Counted from the stretch's first letter, positions 1 through 6,619 are shown. The stretch: DNA of 12,562 nucleotides from Bacteroidia bacterium (GCA_025450095.1 JANWID010000355.1:1-12562); one strand, 5' to 3'. Translations and numbers: made by a program. The notes: generated by a model not told the origin, from the sequence alone.

Positions 1-746
1 ACTGAATATAGCCAGTCATCACCAATCCCCGCATACGTTTTCGACCAGCTCAGATTTCCGGAAGCATCTGTTTTCACAACATAAAAATCAATATCACCCG
101 GACCAAAACTCCTGGTTTCTCCTGCAATAATATAGCCCCCATCGGCGGTTTGTTTTACGGAGTTTGCAACATCATCACCGGTCCCGCCGAAAGTTTTTGT
201 CCAGCTGATATTACCATTCGCATCAGTTTTTACAACATAAAAATCTTTATTTCCCTGTCCAAAGCTTGTGGTTGACACGGCAATGATGTAACCACCATCC
301 GTAGTTTGCCTGACGGAGTTTGCATCATCAGCACCAGAGCCTCCTATAATTTTTGACCACGAAATAGTTCCGCTTAAAGTCATTTTTATGAAGTAAATAT
401 TATCCCCGGCCAGCCCATTGAAAGCTGAACTATATCCGGCAATTATAAATCCATTGTCGCTGGTTTGTTGCACATCTTTAGCAAAATCATTTCCAAATTC
501 ACCAATTGCTTTTTCCCAGGTTGCAGCACCTGCCAGATCGGTTTTAATAGCAAATACATCATAAGTTCCGGCTCCAAAGCCAGAAGTATAACCAACTGCT
601 ATGTATCCAAGATCATTGGTTTGTTGGATTGCATGCCCGACATTCGTACTTGTACCTCCAAAACCTTTTTGAAATGTTATTTGCGCATGAGCCGGAAAAC
701 TAAAAAATAAATAAAAGGCGGGTAAAAAGTAAAATAATTTTTTCAT
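1..746 (-). CDS. Secreted beta-propeller-like repeat protein, N-terminal part (C-terminus off the left edge)
   Basis: The frame opens with ATG at 746 and stays open to base 1, giving 248 visible residues. Residues 1-21 are a signal peptide (MKK, hydrophobic core, AHA) cleaved before Gln22. Then come repeats of about 52 residues with the pattern GGT..D...SV.QT.DGGYIIAG.T.SFG.G..D.YVVKTD..GN..W.K; four are complete and a fifth has begun. The same pattern fills the 519-residue protein at 9383-10942, which ends in a T9SS sorting domain, so the two are paralogues and this one probably ends likewise (inference). Such repeats are expected to form blades of an extracellular propeller; no catalytic residues are visible. 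The ligand or role is unknown. The start is fixed by the signal peptide directly behind it. There is no Shine-Dalgarno sequence. A 13-bp inverted repeat lies just upstream. Confidence 0.9.
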   Translation of the reverse strand, partial: MKKLFYFLPAFYLFFSFPAHAQITFQKGFGGTSTNVGHAIQQTNDLGYIAVGYTSGFGAGTYDVFAIKTDLAGAATWEKAIGEFGNDFAKDVQQTSDNGFIIAGYSSAFNGLAGDNIYFIKMTLSGTISWSKIIGGSGADDANSVRQTTDGGYIIAVSTTSFGQGNKDFYVVKTDANGNISWTKTFGGTGDDVANSVKQTADGGYIIAGETRSFGPGDIDFYVVKTDASGNLSWSKTYAGIGDDWLYS

Positions 747-749
747 AGT

Positions 750-835
750 GTTGATTTATTGAAATTATATCAGTCCCTGTTGCGATATCCTGGATGTACT
801 GGTCCTAAATTAAAAATAATTTCAATAACTTCAAC
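750..835. repeat. Inverted repeat upstream of the left-edge secreted protein gene
   Basis: TTATTGAAATTAT at 756-768 is the exact reverse complement of 816-828. The match continues outward, with GTTGA at 749-754 mirrored by TCAAC at 831-835 after a 1-2 base offset. The spacer is 47 bases. The structure sits 3 bases upstream of the ATG at 746, where a promoter or 5' UTR would be. It could be a long AT-rich hairpin, an operator or a very short invertible segment; the sequence alone does not decide. Confidence 0.6.
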
Positions 836-866
836 AGATATACTATTGAACCTTGTGATTAAATTA

Positions 867-896
867 ATAAAGCCGCCCATATACGGGCGGCTTTAT
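867..896 (-). terminator. Hairpin terminator downstream of the metallothionein-like gene
   Basis: The 12-bp perfect stem 867-878 / 885-896 (core AAAGCCGCCC / GGGCGGCTTT) has a 6-base loop, ATATAC. On the minus strand the GC-rich stem ends in a T-rich run (TTTATTAATTT), which suits rho-independent termination of the small Cys-rich gene 33 bases upstream. The symmetric A/T ends mean it could work in both directions, but no plus-strand gene enters from the left. Confidence 0.8.
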
Positions 897-928
897 GTTG
901 AGTAACTTCGTTAGTTACGCGTGATTCA

Positions 929-1045
929 CTAAGAACATTTGCATGAAGTTCCGCAGTTGCATGTTTCGCACATACAAACTTCACAATTGCATTTTGATTC
1001 CCTGCTGACTTGAGCGCTGAGGCTCTTTTCATTTTTGTTTTTCAT
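929..1045 (-). CDS. Small metallothionein-like Cys-rich protein (38 aa)
   Basis: ATG at 1045 and TAG at 929-931 enclose 38 codons. The first 17 residues are polar and lysine-rich. The last 20 hold eight cysteines, at positions 19, 21, 24, 26, 29, 31, 35 and 37, in the pattern CxCxxCxC-xx-CxCxxxCxC, with no histidine. The KCxCExCxC start resembles the beginning of cyanobacterial SmtA-type metallothioneins, which bind Zn, Cd or Cu through Cys clusters in the cytoplasm. No signal peptide is present. It has its own upstream -7 box and a hairpin terminator 33 bases downstream, so it looks like a separately expressed short gene. The gene directly upstream on the same strand encodes an AraC-type regulator with a metal-binding-like CxxC. 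Metal sequestration is inferred; the ion is unknown. An overlapping ORF in another frame (859-1032) has no recognisable features and runs through the terminator. Confidence 0.8.
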   Translation of the reverse strand: MKNKNEKSLSAQVSRESKCNCEVCMCETCNCGTSCKCS

Positions 1046-1072
1046 TTTATTTTTATTTAAAATTTGATGACA

Positions 1073-1111
1073 CAAAGATACTGCTGCCTGCAGGAGTGGG
1101 CATTACATTAC
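1073..1111 (-). promoter_or_regulatory. Promoter and possible activator site of the metallothionein-like gene
   Basis: On the minus strand TATCTTTG (1080-1073) is a perfect match to the Bacteroidota -7 box TAnnTTTG, 27 bases before the ATG. At the expected -33 position there is no TTTG. Instead there is a short direct repeat, GTAATGTAATG (1111-1101), and the 8-bp palindrome CCTGCAGG (1087-1094) lies in the spacer. A good -7 box with a poor -33 box fits an activator-dependent promoter; the neighbouring AraC-type protein would be the natural activator (inference). Confidence 0.55.
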
Positions 1112-1139
1112 TTTGGGAAAGGTTTACAGAATCTTTGGA

Positions 1140-1721
1140 TCAGATTTGATCCAGTGTTTTGCGCTTTGACATACCGATCTCTTTAAAATGAGAAGGCGTC
1201 AGTCCTGTTATTTTTTTGAACTGACCTGAAAGATGCGCCACACTGCTGTAATCAAGTTCGAAAGCGATCTCTGATAAATTAAGCTGTCCGTAAACAATCA
1301 GCTCCTTCGCCTTTTCTATACGATGATGAATAAAGAAATTTTCAATGGTACGTCCTTCTGTATCTGAAAACAAACTGCTCAGGTAGGTATATTCATGATG
1401 TAAATGTGATACCAGATAGGAGGATAGTTTAGCTTTTTTCTCTTTGTCATTTACTTCGTTACGGGCTTTTTTAATTACCAATTGTTTTATTTTTTCTATC
1501 AGCCCGCCAAGCCGGCTGTCAATTAATTCCAGTCCTATTTTTATGAGGTCAGTTTTTAGATACTGCAGCTGTGGATCCGGTAATTTATCGCACAAGTGAA
1601 TTTCCCCAATAAGCACTTCATGAAACGGAATGGATCTTTTATTCAATATATCCTCCACCGACATAACACATCGGTAACAAACCATATTCTTAACCATCAG
1701 AATATTTGACGCCGCTTTCAC
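1140..1721 (-). CDS. AraC-family regulator with N-terminal HMA-like metal-binding domain
   Basis: This 193-residue protein has two parts. Residues 7-70 look like a heavy-metal-associated (HMA, ferredoxin-like) domain: NMVCYRCVMSVEDIL matches the HMA signature M-x-C-x-x-C-x-x-x-V-E-x-x-L, with Cys15 and Cys18 as the likely metal ligands. Residues 124-182 are an AraC DNA-binding domain, with the helix LSEIAFELDYSSVAHLSGQF followed by KKITGLTPSHFKE. It would act in the cytoplasm as a transcription factor sensing a thiophilic metal such as copper or zinc (inference). The metallothionein-like gene 94 bases downstream on the same strand is the obvious target. The start given is GTG; an in-frame TAA lies four codons upstream of it, and ATG codons at 1697 or 1685 are alternatives. 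The GTG keeps the first beta strand intact, so I prefer it. A gap of 42 bases separates it from the preceding gene. Confidence 0.85.
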   Translation of the reverse strand: MKAASNILMVKNMVCYRCVMSVEDILNKRSIPFHEVLIGEIHLCDKLPDPQLQYLKTDLIKIGLELIDSRLGGLIEKIKQLVIKKARNEVNDKEKKAKLSSYLVSHLHHEYTYLSSLFSDTEGRTIENFFIHHRIEKAKELIVYGQLNLSEIAFELDYSSVAHLSGQFKKITGLTPSHFKEIGMSKRKTLDQI

Positions 1722-1763
1722 TGGAATTTGCGATTACGTTCCCTGCGGTTCTGTACCAACAAA

Positions 1764-2672
1764 CTAATATGGCGCGTTTTTGATAAGCTTCCTTGTGAAA
1801 ACATTATGCTCCTTATCTGTAAGCGTGACCATATAGATTCCATTTGACATATTTGAAATATCGATAGCCTTCAGCCTGGAATAATTATTAATGGACATTA
1901 TTTCCAATCCTAAAATTGAAGATATACGAACGGTTTGAATTGTGGAATTCGGATCTTCGGAGTAAATATATACAGTATTTGTTGCCGGGTTTGGACCAAT
2001 TTTTATCATTGGATTCTGAAGTATTTCCTCTGTTCCGGTATAGGTGTCACAATGGCAATAATTTAATCCATAAAGCTGGATTTGATTTTCTTTATAACAT
2101 AGTAACTGATAGCTCCAGCTTCCGGTATATTGCCATTGAAACCAGCCCGTAGTGCTTCCGATACCTTCAATCCAGGTTTCGGTATTAAATGGAGTGAAAT
2201 GAATTTGCCTTCGATAACCCCCGTTAATAAATATGCTGTCTACAAGAACAACCGGATAACACCCCACGTTAAAATAATTAAAGCAGAATGTATCGCCGAC
2301 ATTTAAGGAAAAGTCATAGTATAATTGATCGGTAGTATCATTTGGTTCCCTGATCCATACTTTCTTTGACGGGTCTTCCCGTACAGCAGCCAGGTACGTA
2401 GCTGTTGGAAAATTAAATGAAGTATCAAAATATGGAAAATTTGAAAGCAGGTTATTTCCATACAATTTCGAATAGTTGAGACTATTAATGACCGTATCAC
2501 CAACTAAGCCATAGTGTCGGGCAATGCAGCCATTTTGTGCAGGAAACGTTGCCCAATAATATTCCTCAACACTCCATGTGGCACTATCTGTTGGGAAAGG
2601 ATGGTAGACTTGTCCACTAACAGAGCTGAATTGTAAAATTGAAATCATTATTAGTATGTAGCGATTTTTCAT
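1764..2672 (-). CDS. Secreted protein with T9SS type A sorting domain, function unknown
   Basis: The protein has 302 residues from the ATG at 2672, where the signal peptide begins (MKNRYILIMI, cleavage near SG-Q, residue 20). A longer reading from 2729 only adds a charged, non-signal stretch, so I reject it. The body (about 21-225) is rich in aromatic residues and holds phrases such as GDTVINSLNYSKLYG and EGIGSTTGW, common in uncharacterised Bacteroidota exoproteins. I see no enzyme motif. Cysteines at CIARH, CFNYF, CYP and CHC suggest disulphides. From about residue 230 the sorting domain begins with IGPNPATNT and ends with GIYMVTLTD and a basic tail, the signal for T9SS export and surface anchoring or release. 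The HMA-AraC gene follows 42 bases downstream, but there is no functional reason to link them. Confidence 0.85.
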   Translation of the reverse strand: MKNRYILIMISILQFSSVSGQVYHPFPTDSATWSVEEYYWATFPAQNGCIARHYGLVGDTVINSLNYSKLYGNNLLSNFPYFDTSFNFPTATYLAAVREDPSKKVWIREPNDTTDQLYYDFSLNVGDTFCFNYFNVGCYPVVLVDSIFINGGYRRQIHFTPFNTETWIEGIGSTTGWFQWQYTGSWSYQLLCYKENQIQLYGLNYCHCDTYTGTEEILQNPMIKIGPNPATNTVYIYSEDPNSTIQTVRISSILGLEIMSINNYSRLKAIDISNMSNGIYMVTLTDKEHNVFTRKLIKNAPY

Positions 2673-2732
2673 AGTGTCTATTTTAAATGAAACATAATGT
2701 GTAATCGTTCGCGATTTGTCGACCTCCAAATT

Positions 2733-2780
2733 CCGCCCACGATTAGATTTCGTTTTTCCTTTTGTTTTTTATGTGGGCGG
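2733..2780. repeat. 8-bp GC-rich inverted repeat enclosing an AT/pyrimidine-rich loop
   Basis: CCGCCCAC (2733-2740) and GTGGGCGG (2773-2780) are perfect reverse complements around 32 bases that are almost all T with a few C. The repeat lies 61 bases upstream of the secreted-protein start at 2672 and next to the double hairpin at 2797-2860, and may be one end of the same element. Confidence 0.5.
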
Positions 2781-2796
2781 TAATATGTTTTTTCTT

Positions 2797-2860
2797 ACCC
2801 CCGGGTGGCGTCGCTTTGCGCCTTACCCGGGGTTGCAAATATGTCAGCCCTCTGGGGTGA
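2797..2860. repeat. GC-rich double-hairpin intergenic repeat (REP-like)
   Basis: Hairpin 1 pairs ACCCCCGGGT plus GGCG (2797-2810) with CGCC and ACCCGGGGT (2819-2833), with a two-base bulge and an 8-base loop. Hairpin 2 pairs 2844-2850 with 2854-2860 (TCAGCCC / GGGGTGA, one mismatch, loop TCT). The GC content is far above the surroundings. It resembles palindromic intergenic repeats that I recall from Bacteroidota genomes and that are often mis-annotated as short proteins; that family link is from memory and not shown here. With 2733-2780 it fills most of the gap 2673-2999, in which I see no gene. Confidence 0.6.
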
Positions 2861-2940
2861 TTCAATTCATGATAGCAGATATAGAATACATTTTTGAGTT
2901 GGCAAACAGGATTCGGCTCCAATCACCCTGTTATACTCGT

Positions 2941-2999
2941 TACTGCTGACAATTGACAGTTGATTTTTGACTGCCAACTGCCTACTGCTGGCTGCCGAC
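2941..2999. repeat. Degenerate CTGCC/ACTGC short repeats next to the TPR gene stop
   Basis: Imperfect repeats of 'actgc' and 'ctgccaact'-type units (TACTGCTGAC, GACTGCCAACTGCC, TACTGCTGGCTGCCGACT) run up to the stop codon at 3000. CAGTTG (2957-2962) can pair with CAACTG (2975-2980), giving only a weak hairpin. Low complexity, function unknown. Confidence 0.45.
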
Positions 3000-3986
3000 T
3001 TATTTGTAAACTATTTTTCCTGTTTTAAAGAATTTAATCCATTTATCTTTTAATTCAGACGGAATAGTTGCTTGTTTTGTTGCCCGAAAGTTGGTGTAGA
3101 GCGCCTGTTTACCCTGCACTATGTACCAAAGCTGTGATTCGGGTCTTTTGTCATTATTGAAACCGGGTGATTCAATCGTGAAAATTATCCAGGGATGTTC
3201 AACCGACTCGTCCTTTTCAATAAATGTCAGTCTAGCTTTTGATGAACTCTTCTTGGCTTGATCAAACATCATGGTCATTGCCGTATCCATGGGAATATTC
3301 TTTGCTCCTTTAATCGACATCATGGTTCCAAATTCCGTCCAGTTTTCAAGTGTTTCGTTGGAATGAATTAATTCAATCATTGCCATATTATCATTTTCCT
3401 GTTTATTTCCGATCTTCCAGTTTTCACTTTCAGGCCAGTCGAGCATTAATGACTCTCCGCCTTGTTGTTCGTTGCCACAAAATTGTTCTATGAATTTATC
3501 GGCTTTTTTATCTCCATTTTCCTTTGCTTTATTAAAATCTTCGCAGGCACCTTTTTTATTCCCCGTTTTTGCACGGATTTGTCCGCGAAGCGTCAATGCG
3601 TTTGGTGTAGTTGGAGCTAATTCAATGGTTTTGTCGAGGTCAACCAACGCTTTATCATATTTTTCCTGGTTTACATAAACAAGTGCCCTGTTATAATATG
3701 CTTTTGCAAAATTCGCGTCAAGTTCTATGGTCTTGTTAAAATCAGCCAGTGCGGATTTAAGATCTTCAATGGCAAGTTCACAGGTTCCACGATTGTAATA
3801 AGCACTTTTATTGGTCGGGTCAGCTTTTATTGCTTTATCGTAGTCCTTTATTGCTCCTTTAAAGTTTTGCTCTTTGTGTTTTGCAATCCCATTTTGTAAA
3901 TGCTCATCCGATGTTTGAGCGACCCCGAAAGATATCGGGACTGTTAGTGAGAAGAGGAGTGCAAAAATGGTTAGTGCTATTTTCAT
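3000..3986 (-). CDS. Exported tetratricopeptide-repeat protein
   Basis: This protein has 328 residues, with a signal peptide at 1-23 (cleavage at GVA-Q). Residues 27-160 hold about four 34-residue TPR units: A-x-K-DYDKAIKADPTN, SAYYNRGTCEL...FNKTIELDANF, AKAYYNRALVYVNQEKY...DKTIELAPTT and ALTLRGQIRAKTGNKKGACEDF. TPRs form a helical protein-binding scaffold. Residues 180-328 form a separate mixed domain, starting LMLDWPESENWKIG and ending FFKTGKIVYK, that I do not recognise. There is no T9SS sorting domain, so the periplasm or outer membrane is the likely place. The ATG at 3986 directly precedes the signal peptide. On the minus strand TATCTTTA (4008-4001), one base off the -7 consensus, lies 14 bases upstream. 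Partners are unknown. Confidence 0.88.
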   Translation of the reverse strand: MKIALTIFALLFSLTVPISFGVAQTSDEHLQNGIAKHKEQNFKGAIKDYDKAIKADPTNKSAYYNRGTCELAIEDLKSALADFNKTIELDANFAKAYYNRALVYVNQEKYDKALVDLDKTIELAPTTPNALTLRGQIRAKTGNKKGACEDFNKAKENGDKKADKFIEQFCGNEQQGGESLMLDWPESENWKIGNKQENDNMAMIELIHSNETLENWTEFGTMMSIKGAKNIPMDTAMTMMFDQAKKSSSKARLTFIEKDESVEHPWIIFTIESPGFNNDKRPESQLWYIVQGKQALYTNFRATKQATIPSELKDKWIKFFKTGKIVYK

Positions 3987-4000
3987 TTGGTCTGTTTTAT

Positions 4001-4008
4001 TAAAGATA
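4001..4008 (-). promoter_or_regulatory. Probable -7 box of the TPR protein gene
   Basis: TATCTTTA on the minus strand matches TAnnTTTG in all but the last base and lies 14 bases before the ATG at 3986. No clear -33 TTTG is seen, so this is tentative. Confidence 0.35.
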
Positions 4009-4049
4009 TAGGATTTTTAGGGAGGCGCCAAAATATTAATTTTAACCAT

Positions 4050-4344
4050 GCGGACAGCAGCATGCGTGCTTTTAGTTCATGCGGACAGCAGCATGCTGTC
4101 CTTTCGCTAGTATATAGTAACCATCTTTATTCCAATTTTGGGATTATTCCGGTTACAATTTCTGATCTTATTCCCTATAATTTCACCGCAAATGATATTG
4201 TCGTGAAAACGTGAAAACCAATCAATAAAATATGATGAATCTTGTACTAAAAGTTTACAGTTGATTTATTAATTGATAAAGCACCTACAGTTAATAGTAA
4301 GGACAGCATGCTGCTGTCCGTATAATTTATAGCATGCTGTCCGC
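4050..4344. repeat. REP-like paired-palindrome element, copy A
   Basis: The left end has two direct copies, 31 bases apart (CATGCGGACAGCAGCATGC at 4047-4065 and 4078-4096). The second is full length (4081-4103) and contains GGACAGCAGCATGCTGTCC, itself a hairpin (GGACAGCA / TGCTGTCC, loop GCA). The right end, 4299-4320, is the inverted copy, followed by a partial one at 4331-4344. Interior bases 4110-4175 resemble the interior of copy B at 6707-6880 (shared CCAATTTT, TTATTCCG and TGATCTTA). The element fills almost the whole gap 3987-4364, and no gene is seen in it. No transposase is nearby, so it would be a non-autonomous mobile or REP/BIME-type repeat (inference). Confidence 0.75.
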
Positions 4345-4364
4345 AAATTTTATCACATGCTCTC

Positions 4365-5387
4365 TCACTCCACTATTAACTTTCCACGAGCAGCAGTTTT
4401 CTTTTCTGAAAAAGCATTTATCAAGTACACCCCAGCCTTCCATTCACTGACATCAAGCTGGTATTCGGTTAACCCGCGGGTTGGAACAGACTTTATTAAA
4501 ATACCCATTGAATTGTATATTTCTAATTGGGAAGTCTTGATCAGGCTTATTAAAGCGACATCCTGCGCGGGGTTAGGATGGACGGCAAAACGGGGCTGGT
4601 CTGGATCTTTAAACACTGCAAGGGGCAGGGCGGCATCGGGGCAGGCGGCAATATCAGGTGATTGTAGCAAGCCGAGACTTTTTATCATAGTAAAGTTAAA
4701 AGTGTTGCCTGACTTAATTCCCTCGTACAATTCATTTATACTGCCACAGGATTGTGCATAAACACGGTTTCCGAGAATGGCAAATCCGCAGTTTGAGCCG
4801 GTTAAAAACCCATTTGTGCTAAAAGAATCAATGGGAATGCCGTTAGGAGTATAGGCTACTATTTTTTGGGCATTAGTATAAAAAAGATAAAAATTTCCCA
4901 GGTTATCGGTTGCAATATCATGAATAAAATCATAAGGTGTTGTAATATTTGAAAGGACCAGAGTGCTAATGGTACCATCATAGCGATAAAGGCTGTTGCC
5001 GTTATCATCGATATTAAAAATATAATTTGCCGATCCTCCTGGGTTTACGGTAGTGCTATTGCCAGTCGCATGACCGGTGTTTGTCCAGCCCGTTCCGTTC
5101 CAATAGTAGTATATTGAATAACAACTATACATTGTCAATGGACCACCACCAGTGCCGAGGAAATTATTGATTGAAATTCCTATGTTACCTATTTGGTTAG
5201 TCAAAAGAAAAATAGGATTTGTAGGATTCGTATCCACACTATCTATTCTATAATAGCCAGAACTGCTAATAAGATATATGGAATGCATATCGCGTCCGTT
5301 GCATTGCAGATCAATTTGTGCCCATGAACTTTGCAGGGAAGTAAAGAGGATTGCGATATAAAAAGAAAGTCGGTAAACGGTCTTCAT
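4365..5387 (-). CDS. Secreted T9SS protein, tandem paralogue 1
   Basis: The protein has 340 residues from the ATG at 5387, which directly precedes a signal peptide cleaved at SWA-Q (residue 23). The 63 bases upstream that could extend the frame encode a non-signal stretch, so they are left out. The body starts IDLQCNGRDMHSIYLIS and includes propeller-like phrases (IDSVDTNPTNP, HDIATDNLGNFYLFYTNAQK, FAILGNRVYA) that alternate strand and turn, typical of a secreted blade-repeat protein. Cysteines in the QCNG, YSC, NCG, SCGS and ACPD contexts are probably disulphide-bonded. The sorting domain starts near residue 267 (VHPNPAQD) and ends GKLIVE. It is about 70% identical by eye to the protein encoded at 5491-6516, so they are tandem duplicates. 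A TATACTTT sequence lies about 35 bases upstream. Function unknown. Confidence 0.88.
   Translation of the reverse strand: MKTVYRLSFYIAILFTSLQSSWAQIDLQCNGRDMHSIYLISSSGYYRIDSVDTNPTNPIFLLTNQIGNIGISINNFLGTGGGPLTMYSCYSIYYYWNGTGWTNTGHATGNSTTVNPGGSANYIFNIDDNGNSLYRYDGTISTLVLSNITTPYDFIHDIATDNLGNFYLFYTNAQKIVAYTPNGIPIDSFSTNGFLTGSNCGFAILGNRVYAQSCGSINELYEGIKSGNTFNFTMIKSLGLLQSPDIAACPDAALPLAVFKDPDQPRFAVHPNPAQDVALISLIKTSQLEIYNSMGILIKSVPTRGLTEYQLDVSEWKAGVYLINAFSEKKTAARGKLIVE
4411..4466. repeat. 56-bp segment identical to 5537-5592 (duplicate sorting domains)
   Basis: This segment within the C-terminal sorting domain matches 5537-5592 in the neighbouring paralogue base for base, with mismatches directly at both ends. 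The offset is 1126 bases. It encodes the strand pair around EYQLDVSEWKAGVYLINA. The rest of the two genes is clearly more diverged. Confidence 0.85.
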
Positions 5388-5490
5388 TATGTTTAGTTTT
5401 TTGAATCTTGGAAACAAGTTAAAAAGTATAGTCTCTGCGATCTCTGGCAAATCGTAATGGTTTTCTTATTGTGATGCAAAAAAATATATG

Positions 5491-6516
5491 TCATTCCACC
5501 ACCAACTTCCCGCGAACCGCCGTTTTATTTTCCGACAAAGCATTTATCAAGTACACCCCAGCCTTCCATTCACTGACATCAAGCTGGTATTCCGTTAAAC
5601 CGCGCGTTAAAACAGTTTTTATTAAAATACCCATGGAATTGTATATCTCCAATTGAGAAGTATTAACCAGACTGATTGAGACGATATCATGCGCAGGGTT
5701 CGGATACACTGCAAAGTGTGGCATGTCCGGATCTTTAAATACCGCAAGCGGAAGAGCCGCATTGGGGCAGGCGGCAACATCGGGTGAGTGAAAACCAATA
5801 TTTTTAATGCTGGTGAAGTTATAAGTATTGCCTGATTTAATCCCCTCGAACAATTCACCTGCATTTCCGGTACATGTGGTAGCATAAACCCGATCGCCAA
5901 GAATAGCCAGTCCGCATTGTGAACCGGGTGCAAAACCAGTTGTAGTAAATGAATCAATTGGAATACCGTTAGGAGTATAGGCTACTATTTTCTGAGTATT
6001 GGTATAAAACAGGTAAAAGTTTCCCTGGTTATCGGTTGCTACATCATGAATAAAATCACTTTGTGCTCCAACATAAGATAATATTTGGGTATTGGAAACG
6101 CCATCATAACGGTAAACGGCATTACCAAAATCACTGACATTAAATATATAGTTTGCCGATCCTCCCGGGTTTACAGGGCTACCAATAGCTCCGGTATTAT
6201 GATTTGTTAAAGTCCAGCCGGTTCCATTCCAGAAATAGTACATCGTAGCACAGCTATACATGGTTAACGGTCCGGCAACAGAGTCGAGGTTGTTGTTGAT
6301 GGAAATTCCAAAGTTATTTAAGGAGTTATCCGTAAGATAAATCGGATTAGTTGGATTCGTATCTACACTATCAATCCTGTAATATCCTGTAAAAGTTATC
6401 AGGTAAATAGAATGCATATCGCGGCCATTGCATTGCAGGTCGATTTGGGCTGATGCATGGTGCAATGAAGCAAATAGGAGGGAGAGCGTGAAGGAAACGT
6501 GGAAAATGGTTTTCAT
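5491..6516 (-). CDS. Secreted T9SS protein, tandem paralogue 2
   Basis: The protein has 341 residues, with the ATG at 6516 followed by a signal peptide cleaved at ASA-Q (residue 23). It aligns over its whole length with the protein at 4365-5387: same IDLQCNGRDMHSIYL opening, same IDSVDTNPTNPI, same NGTGWT and NPGGSANYIFN, same HDVATDNQGNFYLFYTN, and the same sorting domain starting VYPNPAHD and ending GKLVVE. Differences cluster in surface-loop-like stretches (residues 65-115 and 210-240). The gap to the paralogue's start is 103 bases and has no repeat. Upstream, TACCTTGG (6551-6544, one base off the -7 consensus) lies 27 bases before the ATG. It may share binding partners with its twin while loops vary (inference). 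Function unknown. Confidence 0.88.
   Translation of the reverse strand: MKTIFHVSFTLSLLFASLHHASAQIDLQCNGRDMHSIYLITFTGYYRIDSVDTNPTNPIYLTDNSLNNFGISINNNLDSVAGPLTMYSCATMYYFWNGTGWTLTNHNTGAIGSPVNPGGSANYIFNVSDFGNAVYRYDGVSNTQILSYVGAQSDFIHDVATDNQGNFYLFYTNTQKIVAYTPNGIPIDSFTTTGFAPGSQCGLAILGDRVYATTCTGNAGELFEGIKSGNTYNFTSIKNIGFHSPDVAACPNAALPLAVFKDPDMPHFAVYPNPAHDIVSISLVNTSQLEIYNSMGILIKTVLTRGLTEYQLDVSEWKAGVYLINALSENKTAVRGKLVVE
5537..5592. repeat. 56-bp segment identical to 4411-4466
   Basis: Second copy of the perfect 56-bp match in the sorting domain. Synonymous positions are unchanged too, which hints at recent gene conversion or recombination between the twins. Confidence 0.85.
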
Positions 6517-6619
6517 GCCGGGTTAGTTTGACAGGTTGGAGAACCAAGGTAATAAAAAAAATATAACTCTATATTTTAAAAGTGTGGATGACAGGTCAAC
6601 GCGAAAACTACAACAACCC

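Noticed and set aside
901..918. GTAAC...GTTAC hairpin between the Cys-rich gene stop and the terminator
   Set aside because: A 5-bp stem is too short to be meaningful next to the 12-bp terminator hairpin.
859..1032. 57-codon ORF in another frame overlapping the Cys-rich peptide
   Set aside because: It runs through the terminator hairpin and shows no motif, while the other frame has the regular Cys pattern.
2673..2729. Longer N-terminus for the secreted protein, from 2729
   Set aside because: It would bury the signal peptide at residue 20; starting at 2672 places it at the N-terminus.
2716..2949. 77-codon plus-strand ORF across the GC-rich double hairpin
   Set aside because: Its middle is just the palindromic repeat translated, and it has no domain or promoter; it overlaps the upstream region of the minus-strand gene.
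4047..4344. CRISPR array from the repeated GGACAGCA palindromes
   Set aside because: Only a few copies, in inverted orientation and with uneven spacing; no cas genes and no regular spacers.
4357..4761. 134-codon plus-strand ORF antisense to twin 1, with a similar one in twin 2 (5471-5656)
   Set aside because: The likeness between the two comes from the duplicated sense genes; there is no independent evidence of coding.
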